From Acrocarpospora macrocephala (lineage in GTDB: Bacteria > Actinomycetota > Actinomycetes > Streptosporangiales > Streptosporangiaceae): a stretch of DNA of 64,000 bases. Position 1 is the first letter of the stretch. The number at the start of each line of letters is the position of its first letter. The position numbers and the translations under genes were made by a program. The notes under the pieces are model-generated. The model saw only the letters and a program-made list of their open reading frames with translations, did no database searches and had not been told where the DNA came from. Location: positions 93,481 through 157,480 of the forward strand of contig NZ_BLAE01000019.1 in NCBI RefSeq assembly GCF_009687865.1. The letters run 5' to 3'. Below are positions 1 through 7,183 of the stretch, in pieces.

Positions 1-2106
1 ATCCCCCGTCCAGGAGGCGAGGTCGGCCCGGACGCCCAGCGTGTCGGGGTGCTCGGCGCCGGAGACCCGTTCCCGGATGGGCAGCAGGGCGGCGTACTGG
101 TCGCGGGCCGCGACCGCATCCCCCGCCTGCCCCGTATAGGAGGCGAGGTCGGCCCGGGCGGTCAATGTGTCGGGATGCTCGGCTCCCTGGGTGTCGTCCA
201 GGGCCTGGCGGCGGAGGTGTTGCAGAGTCTTGGCGGTGGCGTAGTCGCCGCTGGCGGCCAGGTAGTCGAGGACCTGCCCCATGGCCGCGGAGTCGGAGGA
301 CAGAGCGGCGCGGGCGTGGGGTAGCAGCCGCCCGTATTCCGCCCAGCTGCCGATCACCTTCGGGTTGTCGGGGAGAGCAGCGGCCAGCAGGTCGGCGGCC
401 TGGCCTTTGACGTCGGCCTGCTGGCCGGGGGTGAGGCCGGCCAGGGTGACGGCCTGGACCAGGCGGTGCACGCTGACCGTTTCCCCCGCACTGCCGGCCG
501 AACTGCCCGCAGCCTCGGCGCTGCTGTTGGCGGTGCTGGCGGACGTGAGGGTGATCATGCTGTAGGAGGCCAGCACACCCAACGCCTGGCCGATCTGGAG
601 GCGGCTGACGCCGGGCAGATGGTGTAGGACGGTCAGGGGCAGGTGGTCGGGGGCGTAGCAGGCCAGCAGGGCCAGCAGCCGCGGCGTGAGCGGATCCAGT
701 TTCGCGACGCGGGCGCGGGTGAGCGTCCAGACTTGGGCGATGACCCGCTCACCGTCAGTGCCGGCCGCGACCGCCGCATACGCCTGGGCCGGCGTTTCCC
801 GCAGGGATCTGCGGTAATCGGGGACGGTCATGCCGGGGGTGCGGGCGATGAAGGTGCCCGCCTGGGTCAAGGCCAGCGGCAGATATCCCAGCTCGGCAGC
901 CAGCCCCGCCAACTCGCCCGCCTGCTCATCGCCCGGTCTCCTGTGCTCGTCCGGCATGCTCGCGGGGGCGGTCGGCGAACCACTGACCAGGTCGGCCAGC
1001 AGGGCGGCCGCCGCGCCAGGGGCCAGGACGTTCAAGTCGATCGGGGTGGAGCCGAGCTCGCGCCAGCCGATGCTCCTGCGGGTGGTGATCAGCACCTGCC
1101 CGCCCGACAGCCGCCCCAGATACGGGATGATGTCGGCGGCCTGCTCGACGTTGTCCAAGACCAGCAGCCACCCGGTGTGGGTGACCAGCCAGGACATTGC
1201 CCAGGCGGCGCCCTCCTCCACGCTGGCCTGGCCGGCGGCGATCGAATGCGGGCCCGCGCAGATCGCCCGCGCCAGGCCGGCGAGGGAGGTCTGGATGTTG
1301 GCGGGGGTGTCGGCCTCGGCCCACCACACCAGCCGATAGTCGCGGCGGTGGCGGGTGGCGTACTGCAGGGCGAGTTCGCTTTTGCCGATCCCGCCCAATC
1401 CGTGCACCGCTGCCTGAGTGATCACCGCGTTCCCAGCCATCGCCGTGGCGGTGGTCAGGGCTCCTTCGAGCCGGGCCAGGGCCTGCTCACGGCCGAGGAA
1501 CACTGCCGCCGGCGGCCGCGGCAATCCCGCCAAACCCGGTGGTGCGTCGGTGGCGGCAGCGGGCGGCAGCGGAGCGCGGTCCGCCACCTGGGCGGTGATG
1601 GACACATCCCGAGCCGACCCGAACTGGTAGGAATCTCTGCCGACGGTGGAGCCGGTCAGGGTCAGCCCGCCGGGCGGCGATGCCGGCCTGGAAGGTGCCG
1701 CCACCCCCTCGAAGGGATCGGCCGCTTGGCCGGCAGTACGGCCAGCCACGCCGCCGGGGGCGGGTCGACGGGCCCAGACCACCACCCCGGCCACCACTGT
1801 GGCGGCGGCCAGGATGACGGCGGCCAAATCGGCCAGGTTGACCCCGTCCCGGACGTCCAACGCCCGGATGACGAGCACGACCAGCCCAGAAACCGCGGCC
1901 ACCGCGATAGCCGCGGCCGCGATCCGCCAGCCCTTCCTCGTCACGTCTTCATCGTGATGGCCCGGGCGCGCACTGGCAGCACATGTACACAAATCGTGAT
2001 CACCCAGCCGGGCCGGACAGGGACGGCCGGTGTCCAGCACAGTGGGCTCGAGATCGGCATAGTGCGATACCGGACAGTGCGGGCATTCCGTCCGAACCAA
2101 GATCAT
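1..2106 (-). CDS. Membrane-anchored NB-ARC/TPR signalling ATPase (partial, 3' end off window)
   Basis: The frame stays open from an ATG at 2106 to the window edge, giving 702 codons. The head has five Cys (about residues 8, 11, 30, 40 and 42), which could bind metal. Two hydrophobic segments follow at about 61-79 and 88-108. An NB-ARC ATPase comes next, with P-loop GLGGIGKS near 235-243, Walker B LLVLDN near 311-318, an LITTRR sensor, and LPLAL near 405. From about residue 520 the chain consists of kinesin-light-chain-like TPRs of about 42 residues carrying the EHPDTL signature. NB-ARC/TPR (STAND) proteins are ATP-driven switches whose repeats detect a ligand or partner. In-frame TTG at 2139 and GTG at 1944 are alternative starts, and no strong ribosome site decides between them. 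The partner and output are unknown. Confidence 0.85.
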   Translation of the reverse strand, partial: MILVRTECPHCPVSHYADLEPTVLDTGRPCPARLGDHDLCTCAASARPGHHDEDVTRKGWRIAAAAIAVAAVSGLVVLVIRALDVRDGVNLADLAAVILAAATVVAGVVVWARRPAPGGVAGRTAGQAADPFEGVAAPSRPASPPGGLTLTGSTVGRDSYQFGSARDVSITAQVADRAPLPPAAATDAPPGLAGLPRPPAAVFLGREQALARLEGALTTATAMAGNAVITQAAVHGLGGIGKSELALQYATRHRRDYRLVWWAEADTPANIQTSLAGLARAICAGPHSIAAGQASVEEGAAWAMSWLVTHTGWLLVLDNVEQAADIIPYLGRLSGGQVLITTRRSIGWRELGSTPIDLNVLAPGAAAALLADLVSGSPTAPASMPDEHRRPGDEQAGELAGLAAELGYLPLALTQAGTFIARTPGMTVPDYRRSLRETPAQAYAAVAAGTDGERVIAQVWTLTRARVAKLDPLTPRLLALLACYAPDHLPLTVLHHLPGVSRLQIGQALGVLASYSMITLTSASTANSSAEAAGSSAGSAGETVSVHRLVQAVTLAGLTPGQQADVKGQAADLLAAALPDNPKVIGSWAEYGRLLPHARAALSSDSAAMGQVLDYLAASGDYATAKTLQHLRRQALDDTQGAEHPDTLTARADLASYTGQAGDAVAARDQYAALLPIRERVSGAEHPDTLGVRADLASWTGD

Positions 2107-2230
2107 CAGTGCGCCCGCGTGGGCACACCGGGCCGACAAGAGCCGGGAGAACCGCGCAGAACCCGGCTCAACCTGGTTGTCGCGACCAGCGGAAAAGACA
2201 AACCCGCAGGTGAGAACCCTATTACCGGTC

Positions 2231-2299
2231 CGGTTCGATTCCCGTCACCCGCTCCAACCTAGAAGGCCCAGGTCACGGATGGTTCCCGGACCCGGCCTT
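2231..2299 (+). repeat. tRNA-Gly 3'-end remnant A plus terminator (att-like)
   Basis: Bases 2231-2256 match the T-arm, acceptor strand and CCA of the tRNA-Gly(CCC) fragments at 3974 and 19570. Downstream, AAGGCCC (2263) and GGCCTT (2294) form a hairpin like the terminator behind the copy at 19570, and similarity to that copy continues to about 2336 (GTGCAATT). Only the 3' end is present, so this is not a functional tRNA. It is best read as an old integration footprint. Confidence 0.75.
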
Positions 2300-2333
2300 G
2301 ATCGTTTCTAGAGCTTTTCGATCTTCCGTGCAA

Positions 2334-2456
2334 TTAGCCCACGGGGACCAAGATCCCACCTAGGCCGCCGCCATCTTCATCGTCCTGGCCCTTGATGTGT
2401 CTGTCGATCGCATCTGTGATCACCTTGTCGGCACCGCGCACGGTGTGCTGATCAAG
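2334..2456 (-). pseudogene. C-terminal gene fragment with VRGADKVITDAI motif
   Basis: The minus-strand reading ends with VRGADKVITDAI, an acidic stretch and a stop at 2334. A closely similar tail (VRGADKAITDAI) lies at 47796-47960. The reading farther upstream is low-complexity, is not shared with the second copy and does not look coding, so only a C-terminal scrap appears to survive. The family is not recognised. It sits directly downstream of tRNA remnant A. Confidence 0.45.
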
Positions 2457-2630
2457 GCGGCGGCGCGGCGCGCCGGCCGCGCCACGGCCCCAGCGCTGGC
2501 CAGCCGCCCGGGCATGCGGCCCGGGGGCCGTTCCCGGGGCGGCGCGAGACTCAGAGCCGCCTCCCGTACGCCTGCCGCACGGCACCGATCGAACGCGCCG
2601 ACCCCAGCGCCCCGCCGCCGTAGTCTTGCG

Positions 2631-2903
2631 TCATCGTCCATGTCGCCAAATGGCATTGCCGATCACACCGCCGACGCCACTCGCAAGGAGTATCTCCACT
2701 ATGCTTCGGCGAATACCGCCTGGCCAGAGCGGATCGGGCAGAAATGTCGCAGTGAATACTAGGACCCCGACAACCCAAAGAATCACTGCAACAAACGCAA
2801 GCCACCCTCGCGAAGACCCGAAAAAGAAGATCAGGTTTCCCCACCATTGGCGAATGTTCCGGGGATGATCGTTGAAACGTCGCGCTTTCTCATCATTGCT
2901 CAC
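2631..2903 (-). CDS. Small membrane protein, hypothetical
   Basis: A 90-residue protein starts with GTG at 2903 behind AGGGGG. After a charged head (SNDEKARRF) come two hydrophobic stretches, about residues 36-54 (WLAFVAVILWVVGVLVF) and 68-82, and a short basic tail. The two segments and the Trp/Phe-rich interface suggest a small inner-membrane protein with both ends in the cytoplasm. The DNA is less GC-rich than its surroundings, consistent with acquired DNA between the tRNA remnants. No family is recognised. Confidence 0.6.
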   Translation of the reverse strand: MSNDEKARRFNDHPRNIRQWWGNLIFFFGSSRGWLAFVAVILWVVGVLVFTATFLPDPLWPGGIRRSIVEILLASGVGGVIGNAIWRHGR

Positions 2904-2969
2904 TCGCGCCCCCTAGTGCATGCCATGCCGCTAGTAAGGATCGCACCTAGTGTGCGGCTTGAACAGGAC

Positions 2970-3008
2970 AGTGCCTCCGGCGGGGGCACTCCGGCTCCGG
3001 GGTGATCG
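2970..3008. repeat. Dispersed hairpin repeat, copy 1
   Basis: A unit of about 38 bp begins with the self-complementary AGTGCC-tCCggcGGg-GGCACT and continues CCGGCTCCGGGGTGATCG. Related copies occur at 31812-31850 and 48552-48586. The hairpin resembles a terminator stem but no T-tract follows. The rest of 2904-3126 holds nothing recognisable. Confidence 0.55.
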
Positions 3009-3126
3009 TGAAGGGAAACGACCAGGACCGTAGACACGTAGAGGGCCGCGAGGGCCTGATCTTCCCGTCTGTCATCGACCCGGGCGAGCTGAGCAGTGTC
3101 AATCCCCTCAAACCGTGGAGATGCTC

Positions 3127-3345
3127 TTATGCCACATCGGCCCTGAGCAGCGTCGATGACGATTGCCTCTGCTCGATCAGCAGACGCTCGAATGCGATGG
3201 GTGGCAGCCCGTTATTGGCGCTGTGCCGCCTGCATGTGTTGTAGAAGTCGGCGATCCAGGTCGCGATCTTCAGGCGAGCCTCGACCCGGGCACCGAAGCG
3301 GTGCCGGTGCCCGAACTCGACCTTCAGAGCGGGGTGGACTCGTCC
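3127..3345 (-). pseudogene. IS3-family transposase (OrfB) C-terminal remnant
   Basis: The minus-strand reading to a TAA at 3127 gives about 70 residues typical of the end of IS3-family OrfB, with the motifs LKVEFGHRHRF, EARLKIATWIADFYN, RRHS and LPPIAFE. The catalytic DDE core and OrfA are absent. The 5' boundary runs straight into the 3' end of the neighbouring gene at 3324-3626, so an insertion or deletion joined the two. It is not able to transpose. Confidence 0.8.
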
Positions 3346-3626
3346 AGAGAGCTCGCCCCGTCGCGTGCCGCGATAGCCAAGGCGATGAAATCACGAAACC
3401 GTGCGAACTCTTCCTGGTTCATCTTCAGTCTCACCCCGCCTATGACCTGGTCGTCGCCCCGCCTGACGCCGAGCCGAACCTTGAACCCATCGCCGTGCGG
3501 CTGGACATCCACCCCAAGGAACACCACGTGATAGCGGCTACTCTCGGACAGACCCCGGTGAAAGATTTCAAGGGTCCTGCCGTCCTGCACCAGGATGTAA
3601 TCGCCGAGCTGAAACTCCGCCGCCAT
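3324..3626 (-). CDS. Hypothetical protein, C-terminus probably truncated
   Basis: The reading is 100 residues from an ATG at 3626 behind GGGAGCT. It is a mostly beta-rich protein (GDYILVQDGRTLEIF, YHVVFLGVDV, FKVRLGVRRG) followed by a helix (EEFARFRDFIALAIAARDG). The last few codons overlap the IS3 remnant in another frame, so the natural stop has probably been lost. The helix-after-strands arrangement resembles a PH-like fold, but that is only an impression. No function can be assigned. Confidence 0.55.
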   Translation of the reverse strand: MAAEFQLGDYILVQDGRTLEIFHRGLSESSRYHVVFLGVDVQPHGDGFKVRLGVRRGDDQVIGGVRLKMNQEEFARFRDFIALAIAARDGASSLDESTPL

Positions 3627-3863
3627 AGCTCCCGCTTCGAAACCGTATAGATAACAGTGCCCCCAACTTTCCCATACGATCGATGGCTACATGCCGAGCC
3701 TGTGCGGCAGTGACAGCCGAACACCCCCTCAGCCACATCGGCCTGGAACCAACGACCCCGAAGTCGAACATCTGGCGATGATGTCAGGTGACGGCGCCAG
3801 GAGATCAAGCCCCTATGCGCAAACCACAGCACCAATGGGGAGAGATCGGCGTCGTGCCAGATG

Positions 3864-3893
3864 CGTGCCAGAACAGGCGGAGAAGCGCGGTCA
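3864..3893. repeat. 30-bp dispersed repeat, copy 1
   Basis: This 30-bp stretch (GTGCCAGAACAGGCGG in its left half) recurs at 41501-41530 with two mismatches. Neither copy lies in a convincing gene. The origin is unknown, possibly the edge of a former mobile element. The rest of 3627-3973 shows no gene. Confidence 0.45.
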
Positions 3894-3973
3894 CTCACGA
3901 GGACTTACGGTCACTCGACCCGCCCTGGCCTGCACCCCGTTTCCCCAGCTCAGAGCAGCAAGGTCAGTAGATG

Positions 3974-4018
3974 ATTCCCAAGCTGACAGCGCGGATTCGA
4001 TTCCCGTCACCCGCTCCA
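3974..4018 (+). repeat. tRNA-Gly(CCC) 3'-half remnant B (att-like)
   Basis: These 45 bp run from the anticodon loop (TTCCCAA, anticodon CCC) through anticodon stem, variable loop, T-arm and acceptor to CCA. One change from copy C (19570-19614) breaks the last T-stem pair. AAGGCCCAGGTCAGGGA follows, as in copy C, but the rest of the terminator is missing. The D-arm and 5' acceptor strand are absent. A 3' half starting in the anticodon loop is what integrases that target tRNA genes leave as a core site. Confidence 0.8.
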
Positions 4019-4049
4019 AGAGCGAAGGCCCAGGTCAGGGACACATGTG

Positions 4050-4229
4050 ATGGGCAACTCCGACCACCCTAACCACACCGTGCCGGCCCGCAAGCTGCAG
4101 GCCTACCTGCGCCGGCGCAACGCCAACGCCCGCCACCCCGACGTGCTGACCGCACAGCGACGCGAACGCGCCCGCATCCGCAGCGAGAAACAACGCCGCT
4201 GGGGACGGCCCGCCCGCCGGATCGCCTGA
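4050..4229 (+). CDS. Small basic hypothetical protein
   Basis: A 59-residue, very Arg-rich protein (SEKQRRWGRPARRIA at the end) starts 32 bp after tRNA remnant B. ATG 4050 has AGGGA nine bases upstream, and a GTG directly before it is less well placed. Charge and length suggest a nucleic-acid-binding peptide, but no family is recognised. Confidence 0.55.
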   Translation: MGNSDHPNHTVPARKLQAYLRRRNANARHPDVLTAQRRERARIRSEKQRRWGRPARRIA

Positions 4230-4271
4230 TCAACCCGGCGAACGTTCGTGGTCACCGCACTAGGCAGGGTT

Positions 4272-4309
4272 AGCTATTGCGATTAGCATAAAAGCTATGA
4301 GCAATAGCT
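4272..4309. promoter_or_regulatory. Inverted-repeat operator for the downstream TetR gene
   Basis: Perfect 9-bp arms AGCTATTGC (4272-4280) and GCAATAGCT (4301-4309) flank a 20-bp centre that holds further AGC-TA half-sites and an AT-rich block. The repeat ends 18 bp before the TetR start codon. Autoregulation of the TetR/membrane-protein pair is inferred from this placement. Confidence 0.6.
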
Positions 4310-4327
4310 TCGGTCCTGGAGCCGGTG

Positions 4328-4885
4328 ATGCCTAGGGCGGGCCTGACCCAGGCCCGGGTCGTCGATGTGGCGATCGCCCTTGTTGACGAACGCGGCCTGG
4401 CCGCCCTGACCCTCGCCGCCGTCGCCCAGCGCTGTGGGGTCGCCGCCCCATCCCTCTACAAACACGTCAGCAACATCGCCGACCTGCGCACCCTGGTCGG
4501 CGTACGCGTGCTTCAGGAAATGACGGGGGAACTGGCCACCGCCATTTCCGGCCGCAGCGGCGCCGACGCCGTGGCCTCCCTGATGTGGGCCTACCGCGAC
4601 TATGTGACCGAGCACCCGGCGCGTTACGCGGCGATGCCGGTCGACCCGCTGCACCAACCGCAGTTCGCCAAGGCCGGGTGGCGCATGCTGGAGGTCATAC
4701 AGGCCGCCCTGCGCCCCTGGGGCCTCGATGAGCCGAACCTGATTCATGCCATCCGGGCGGCCAGAGTGATCGTCCACGGCTTCGCCTCACTGGAGGCGGC
4801 CGGTGGCTTCGGACTGCCACACGGCCTCGACGAGACCTTCGAACGCGTGATCCGCATGTTCCTCGCGACCCTTCCCGAACTCTGA
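4328..4885 (+). CDS. TetR/AcrR-family repressor, WHG-type C-terminal domain
   Basis: The protein has 185 residues. The N-terminal helix-turn-helix (about 8-55) contains LTLAAVAQRCGVAAPSLYKHV, and the C-terminal half has the HGFASLEAAGGFG signature of the WHG-type TetR ligand domain. ATG 4328 has GGAG six bases upstream; the adjacent GTG 4325 is too close to it. The membrane-protein gene follows after 15 bp, so the two are probably cotranscribed and repressed through the inverted repeat at 4272-4309. The ligand is unknown. Confidence 0.9.
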   Translation: MPRAGLTQARVVDVAIALVDERGLAALTLAAVAQRCGVAAPSLYKHVSNIADLRTLVGVRVLQEMTGELATAISGRSGADAVASLMWAYRDYVTEHPARYAAMPVDPLHQPQFAKAGWRMLEVIQAALRPWGLDEPNLIHAIRAARVIVHGFASLEAAGGFGLPHGLDETFERVIRMFLATLPEL

Positions 4886-4900
4886 GACTGGAGAAGACCG

Positions 4901-5560
4901 ATGCCCCCTACCCGTGTCCGCCTCGCCGCCGGCGGCCTGGCCTTGGCCGGAGTCCTCTTCTTTCTTTACCCCGCGCTACGCCCCTGGCGTGAGGAGTCCA
5001 CGCCGGACGGAGCGCTACAGGCGATGTCCTCGCCGTGGTGGGTGGCGACCCACCTGTTCGCGATGATCGGCTTCATCCTGGTGCCGCTGGCGCTGCTGGC
5101 CGTACGCCGAGTCGTCGACGCGACGCGGTCCGAACGGCTCGCCGTCACCGCCGCCGTCACCACCTGGATCGGCGTCGGCCTGACCCTGCCGTACTACGGC
5201 GCTGAGGATTTCGCGCTGAACACGATCGCGACGAAGGTCGCCGACGGTCACCCCCTCGACCTGCTCGACCTCGCTGACAGCATCCGCTATCACCCTGCGG
5301 CGGTCACGACCTTCCTGATCGGCCTGCTGTTGCTCGCCATCGGCCCGGTGCTCGCGGCCACGGCGATCTGGCGCTCAGGGGCACTGCCGCGATTCAGCGG
5401 GATCCTCTTCGCCGCCGGCTTCGCCCTGTTCATCCCACAGTTCTTCGCCCCGCCGGCGGTCCGGATGGCGCATGGTGTCCTCGTGGCGGCCGGCTGCATC
5501 TGGCTGGCCGTCGCGCTCTGGCGACACCCCTCCCACCCGGCCGCTGCACAGCTGCCGTGA
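4901..5560 (+). CDS. Integral membrane protein, about six transmembrane segments
   Basis: The product has 219 residues and about six hydrophobic helices (near 9-25, 47-68, 79-98, 128-152, 161-182 and 185-202). GGAGAA precedes ATG 4901. It contains no transport or enzyme motif that I recognise. As the second gene behind a TetR repressor with its own operator, it is probably the regulated target. Export, stress response or lipid-related roles are all possible and none is shown. Confidence 0.8.
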   Translation: MPPTRVRLAAGGLALAGVLFFLYPALRPWREESTPDGALQAMSSPWWVATHLFAMIGFILVPLALLAVRRVVDATRSERLAVTAAVTTWIGVGLTLPYYGAEDFALNTIATKVADGHPLDLLDLADSIRYHPAAVTTFLIGLLLLAIGPVLAATAIWRSGALPRFSGILFAAGFALFIPQFFAPPAVRMAHGVLVAAGCIWLAVALWRHPSHPAAAQLP

Positions 5561-5606
5561 CGTTGACTTCTTCGACGGGGTCGGATCTCAACCGGCCCGA
5601 GCGAGG

Positions 5607-7079
5607 TCACGAACCTGTGTACAACCGATCCAGTCCCACCAACTGCACTCGCCCGTCGCTGCGCGCCGCTGCCTCCTGCACCGCTGGCATGAACCCCATC
5701 CCGCTGAACAGCAGCAGTCGCCCCGGCGCCTCGCCCCGGGCCGCGAGTAGCGCCGCCACCCGCTCCAGCCGCTCCAAGTGCCCGAGCCCCACAACATCCC
5801 CCCACTTGGCCTCCCCAATGGCCAGGAGCGCGCCGTCGGGGCCTCGGACCGCGACGTCTACCTCATGGCTGGTGCGGGTGGTGGCGTCATGAACGACCCC
5901 GGACTGGACGCTTCCGGCCATATCGCCCAGCGTCTCCTCAGACGCGAAGTCCTCACACCACACCCGACACATTCGCTCATACACCGGCCCCGCCACGTTG
6001 CTGCGGAAGCGGGGCTGGGCGGTACGCCAGATCCGCTCGGTACGCCCCTGCCGCACCCGTTCCAACTGCGCCCAGTAGGGACGCATGATCGCGTGGTAGA
6101 AGCGGACCAGCGGCTCAGTGATCCGGTACTCGGAGCGGTTCCGGCGGAAAGCGTCAGGGTCGGCCACCAGGAGGCCGGCGTCCTCCAGCACGGTCAGGTG
6201 GTGGGAGATGTCAACGGCTTTGCGCTCGATCCTGCCCGCGATGCCACTGCGGGTCGCGTTGCCCTCGGCGACCGCGGCCAGAACCGTGTGATACAGGCCG
6301 GTGTCGCGCAGCGCCGGGTCCTCGGCGAGCAGGAAACGCACCTCGCGGAAAAGAGGACTGGCCGGGTTGAGAACGTACTCGACGACCCAGCGGTCGAAGT
6401 CGGCCAGGCCCGCCGGAGCGATCCCGGCCAGATACTCGGTGCGATAGGCGGGGGTGCCACCGACGACGAAGTAGACCAGGGCCGCCAACCGAGGCTCGGC
6501 CGCCAGCCCCCAGAACTCGGCGGCCAGCCGGAAGTTGAAGGTGGGCACAACCAGTTCCAGCCCGGCCCGCCCGCGCAGCGGCGCTTGACCGGAGAGCAGG
6601 CCGCCCATGAAGGAGATCGACGACCCGCACAGCAGCAGACGTGACCTGGACGCCCCCCTCTGCTCGCGGCGTGGCGACAGTGCCTTCTGGATGACCGACG
6701 GCAAGTCCTTGGCGTCGCGCACCAGGTAGGGGAACTCGTCCAGGACGACGGGGACGGTCCGCTCGGCGCCCAGGGAGAGCAAGCCGTCGATCGCCTCCTC
6801 CCAGTTTTCGAACCTGACCCGTCCCGGCGTCCCGGCGAAGGCGGAGACGGCCTCCCCGAGTTGGCGCAGTGCCTCCGCCCTGGGCACGGCCTCGGTGGCG
6901 GCGTAGTAGAAGCCGCCGGTCGCCTCGCAGACGGCTTCTAGCAAGAACGTCTTGCCCTGCCGACGTCGCCCGGAGACCACGCCGAGTGTCGCACCCTGAG
7001 CGTCGTTGGCGACGAACCGCGAGAGCTGTTCCCACTCCCAGGCGCGATCGAACATGTCCGACGGCCGCGGTAACGACAT
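5607..7079 (-). CDS. AAA ATPase with winged-helix and DUF234/nuclease-like C-terminus
   Basis: The protein has 490 residues from ATG 7079 (GAGG upstream); TTG 7091 is less likely. Walker A is GRRRQGKT (37-44), and Walker B VVLDEFPY lies near 110. A winged-helix part follows (GIAGRIERKAVDISHHLTVLEDAGLL, about 280-310). The C-terminal domain has EVDVAVRGPDG and IGEAKWG, the D...(E/x)xK pattern of PD-(D/E)xK-like DUF234 domains. Such proteins have been linked to mobile and defence DNA, but their reactions are mostly unknown. A 39-bp palindrome sits directly upstream. Decayed relatives occur at 34704-34796 and 52736-52840. Confidence 0.85.
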   Translation of the reverse strand: MSLPRPSDMFDRAWEWEQLSRFVANDAQGATLGVVSGRRRQGKTFLLEAVCEATGGFYYAATEAVPRAEALRQLGEAVSAFAGTPGRVRFENWEEAIDGLLSLGAERTVPVVLDEFPYLVRDAKDLPSVIQKALSPRREQRGASRSRLLLCGSSISFMGGLLSGQAPLRGRAGLELVVPTFNFRLAAEFWGLAAEPRLAALVYFVVGGTPAYRTEYLAGIAPAGLADFDRWVVEYVLNPASPLFREVRFLLAEDPALRDTGLYHTVLAAVAEGNATRSGIAGRIERKAVDISHHLTVLEDAGLLVADPDAFRRNRSEYRITEPLVRFYHAIMRPYWAQLERVRQGRTERIWRTAQPRFRSNVAGPVYERMCRVWCEDFASEETLGDMAGSVQSGVVHDATTRTSHEVDVAVRGPDGALLAIGEAKWGDVVGLGHLERLERVAALLAARGEAPGRLLLFSGMGFMPAVQEAAARSDGRVQLVGLDRLYTGS

Positions 7080-7091
7080 CTTGATCCTCAA

Positions 7092-7130
7092 CTTTTAGGA
7101 GTACAGTTCTTAAAAGTGTACTCCTAAAAG
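7092..7130. promoter_or_regulatory. 39-bp palindrome at the ATPase promoter
   Basis: Fourteen-base perfect arms, CTTTTAGGAGTACA (7092-7105) and TGTACTCCTAAAAG (7117-7130), surround an 11-bp spacer that itself holds CTTAAAAG. It ends 12 bp before the ATPase start, covering the expected promoter and leader. It could be the operator of the winged-helix ATPase itself or an RNA hairpin masking its ribosome site. Confidence 0.65.
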
Positions 7131-7138
7131 GCCACGTG

Positions 7139-7174
7139 ATGCGGCCCTGCACGCGTGCGCGTGCAGGGCCGCAT
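7139..7174. terminator. Strong hairpin between the giant exported protein gene and the ATPase gene
   Basis: Sixteen-base arms (ATGCGGCCCTGCACGC, 7139-7154, and its complement at 7159-7174) enclose a 4-base loop. It lies 9 bp beyond the stop of the 7184-12247 gene and upstream of the ATPase promoter palindrome. It is well placed as a terminator for the long upstream gene, although the T-tract is short. Confidence 0.75.
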
Positions 7175-7183
7175 TTGTCCGGG

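Noticed and set aside
643-2262. Long plus-strand open frame of 539 codons
   Set aside because: It is antisense to the NB-ARC/TPR gene, is rich in Gly/Arg/Pro runs with no domain, and exists because GC-rich third positions suppress stops.
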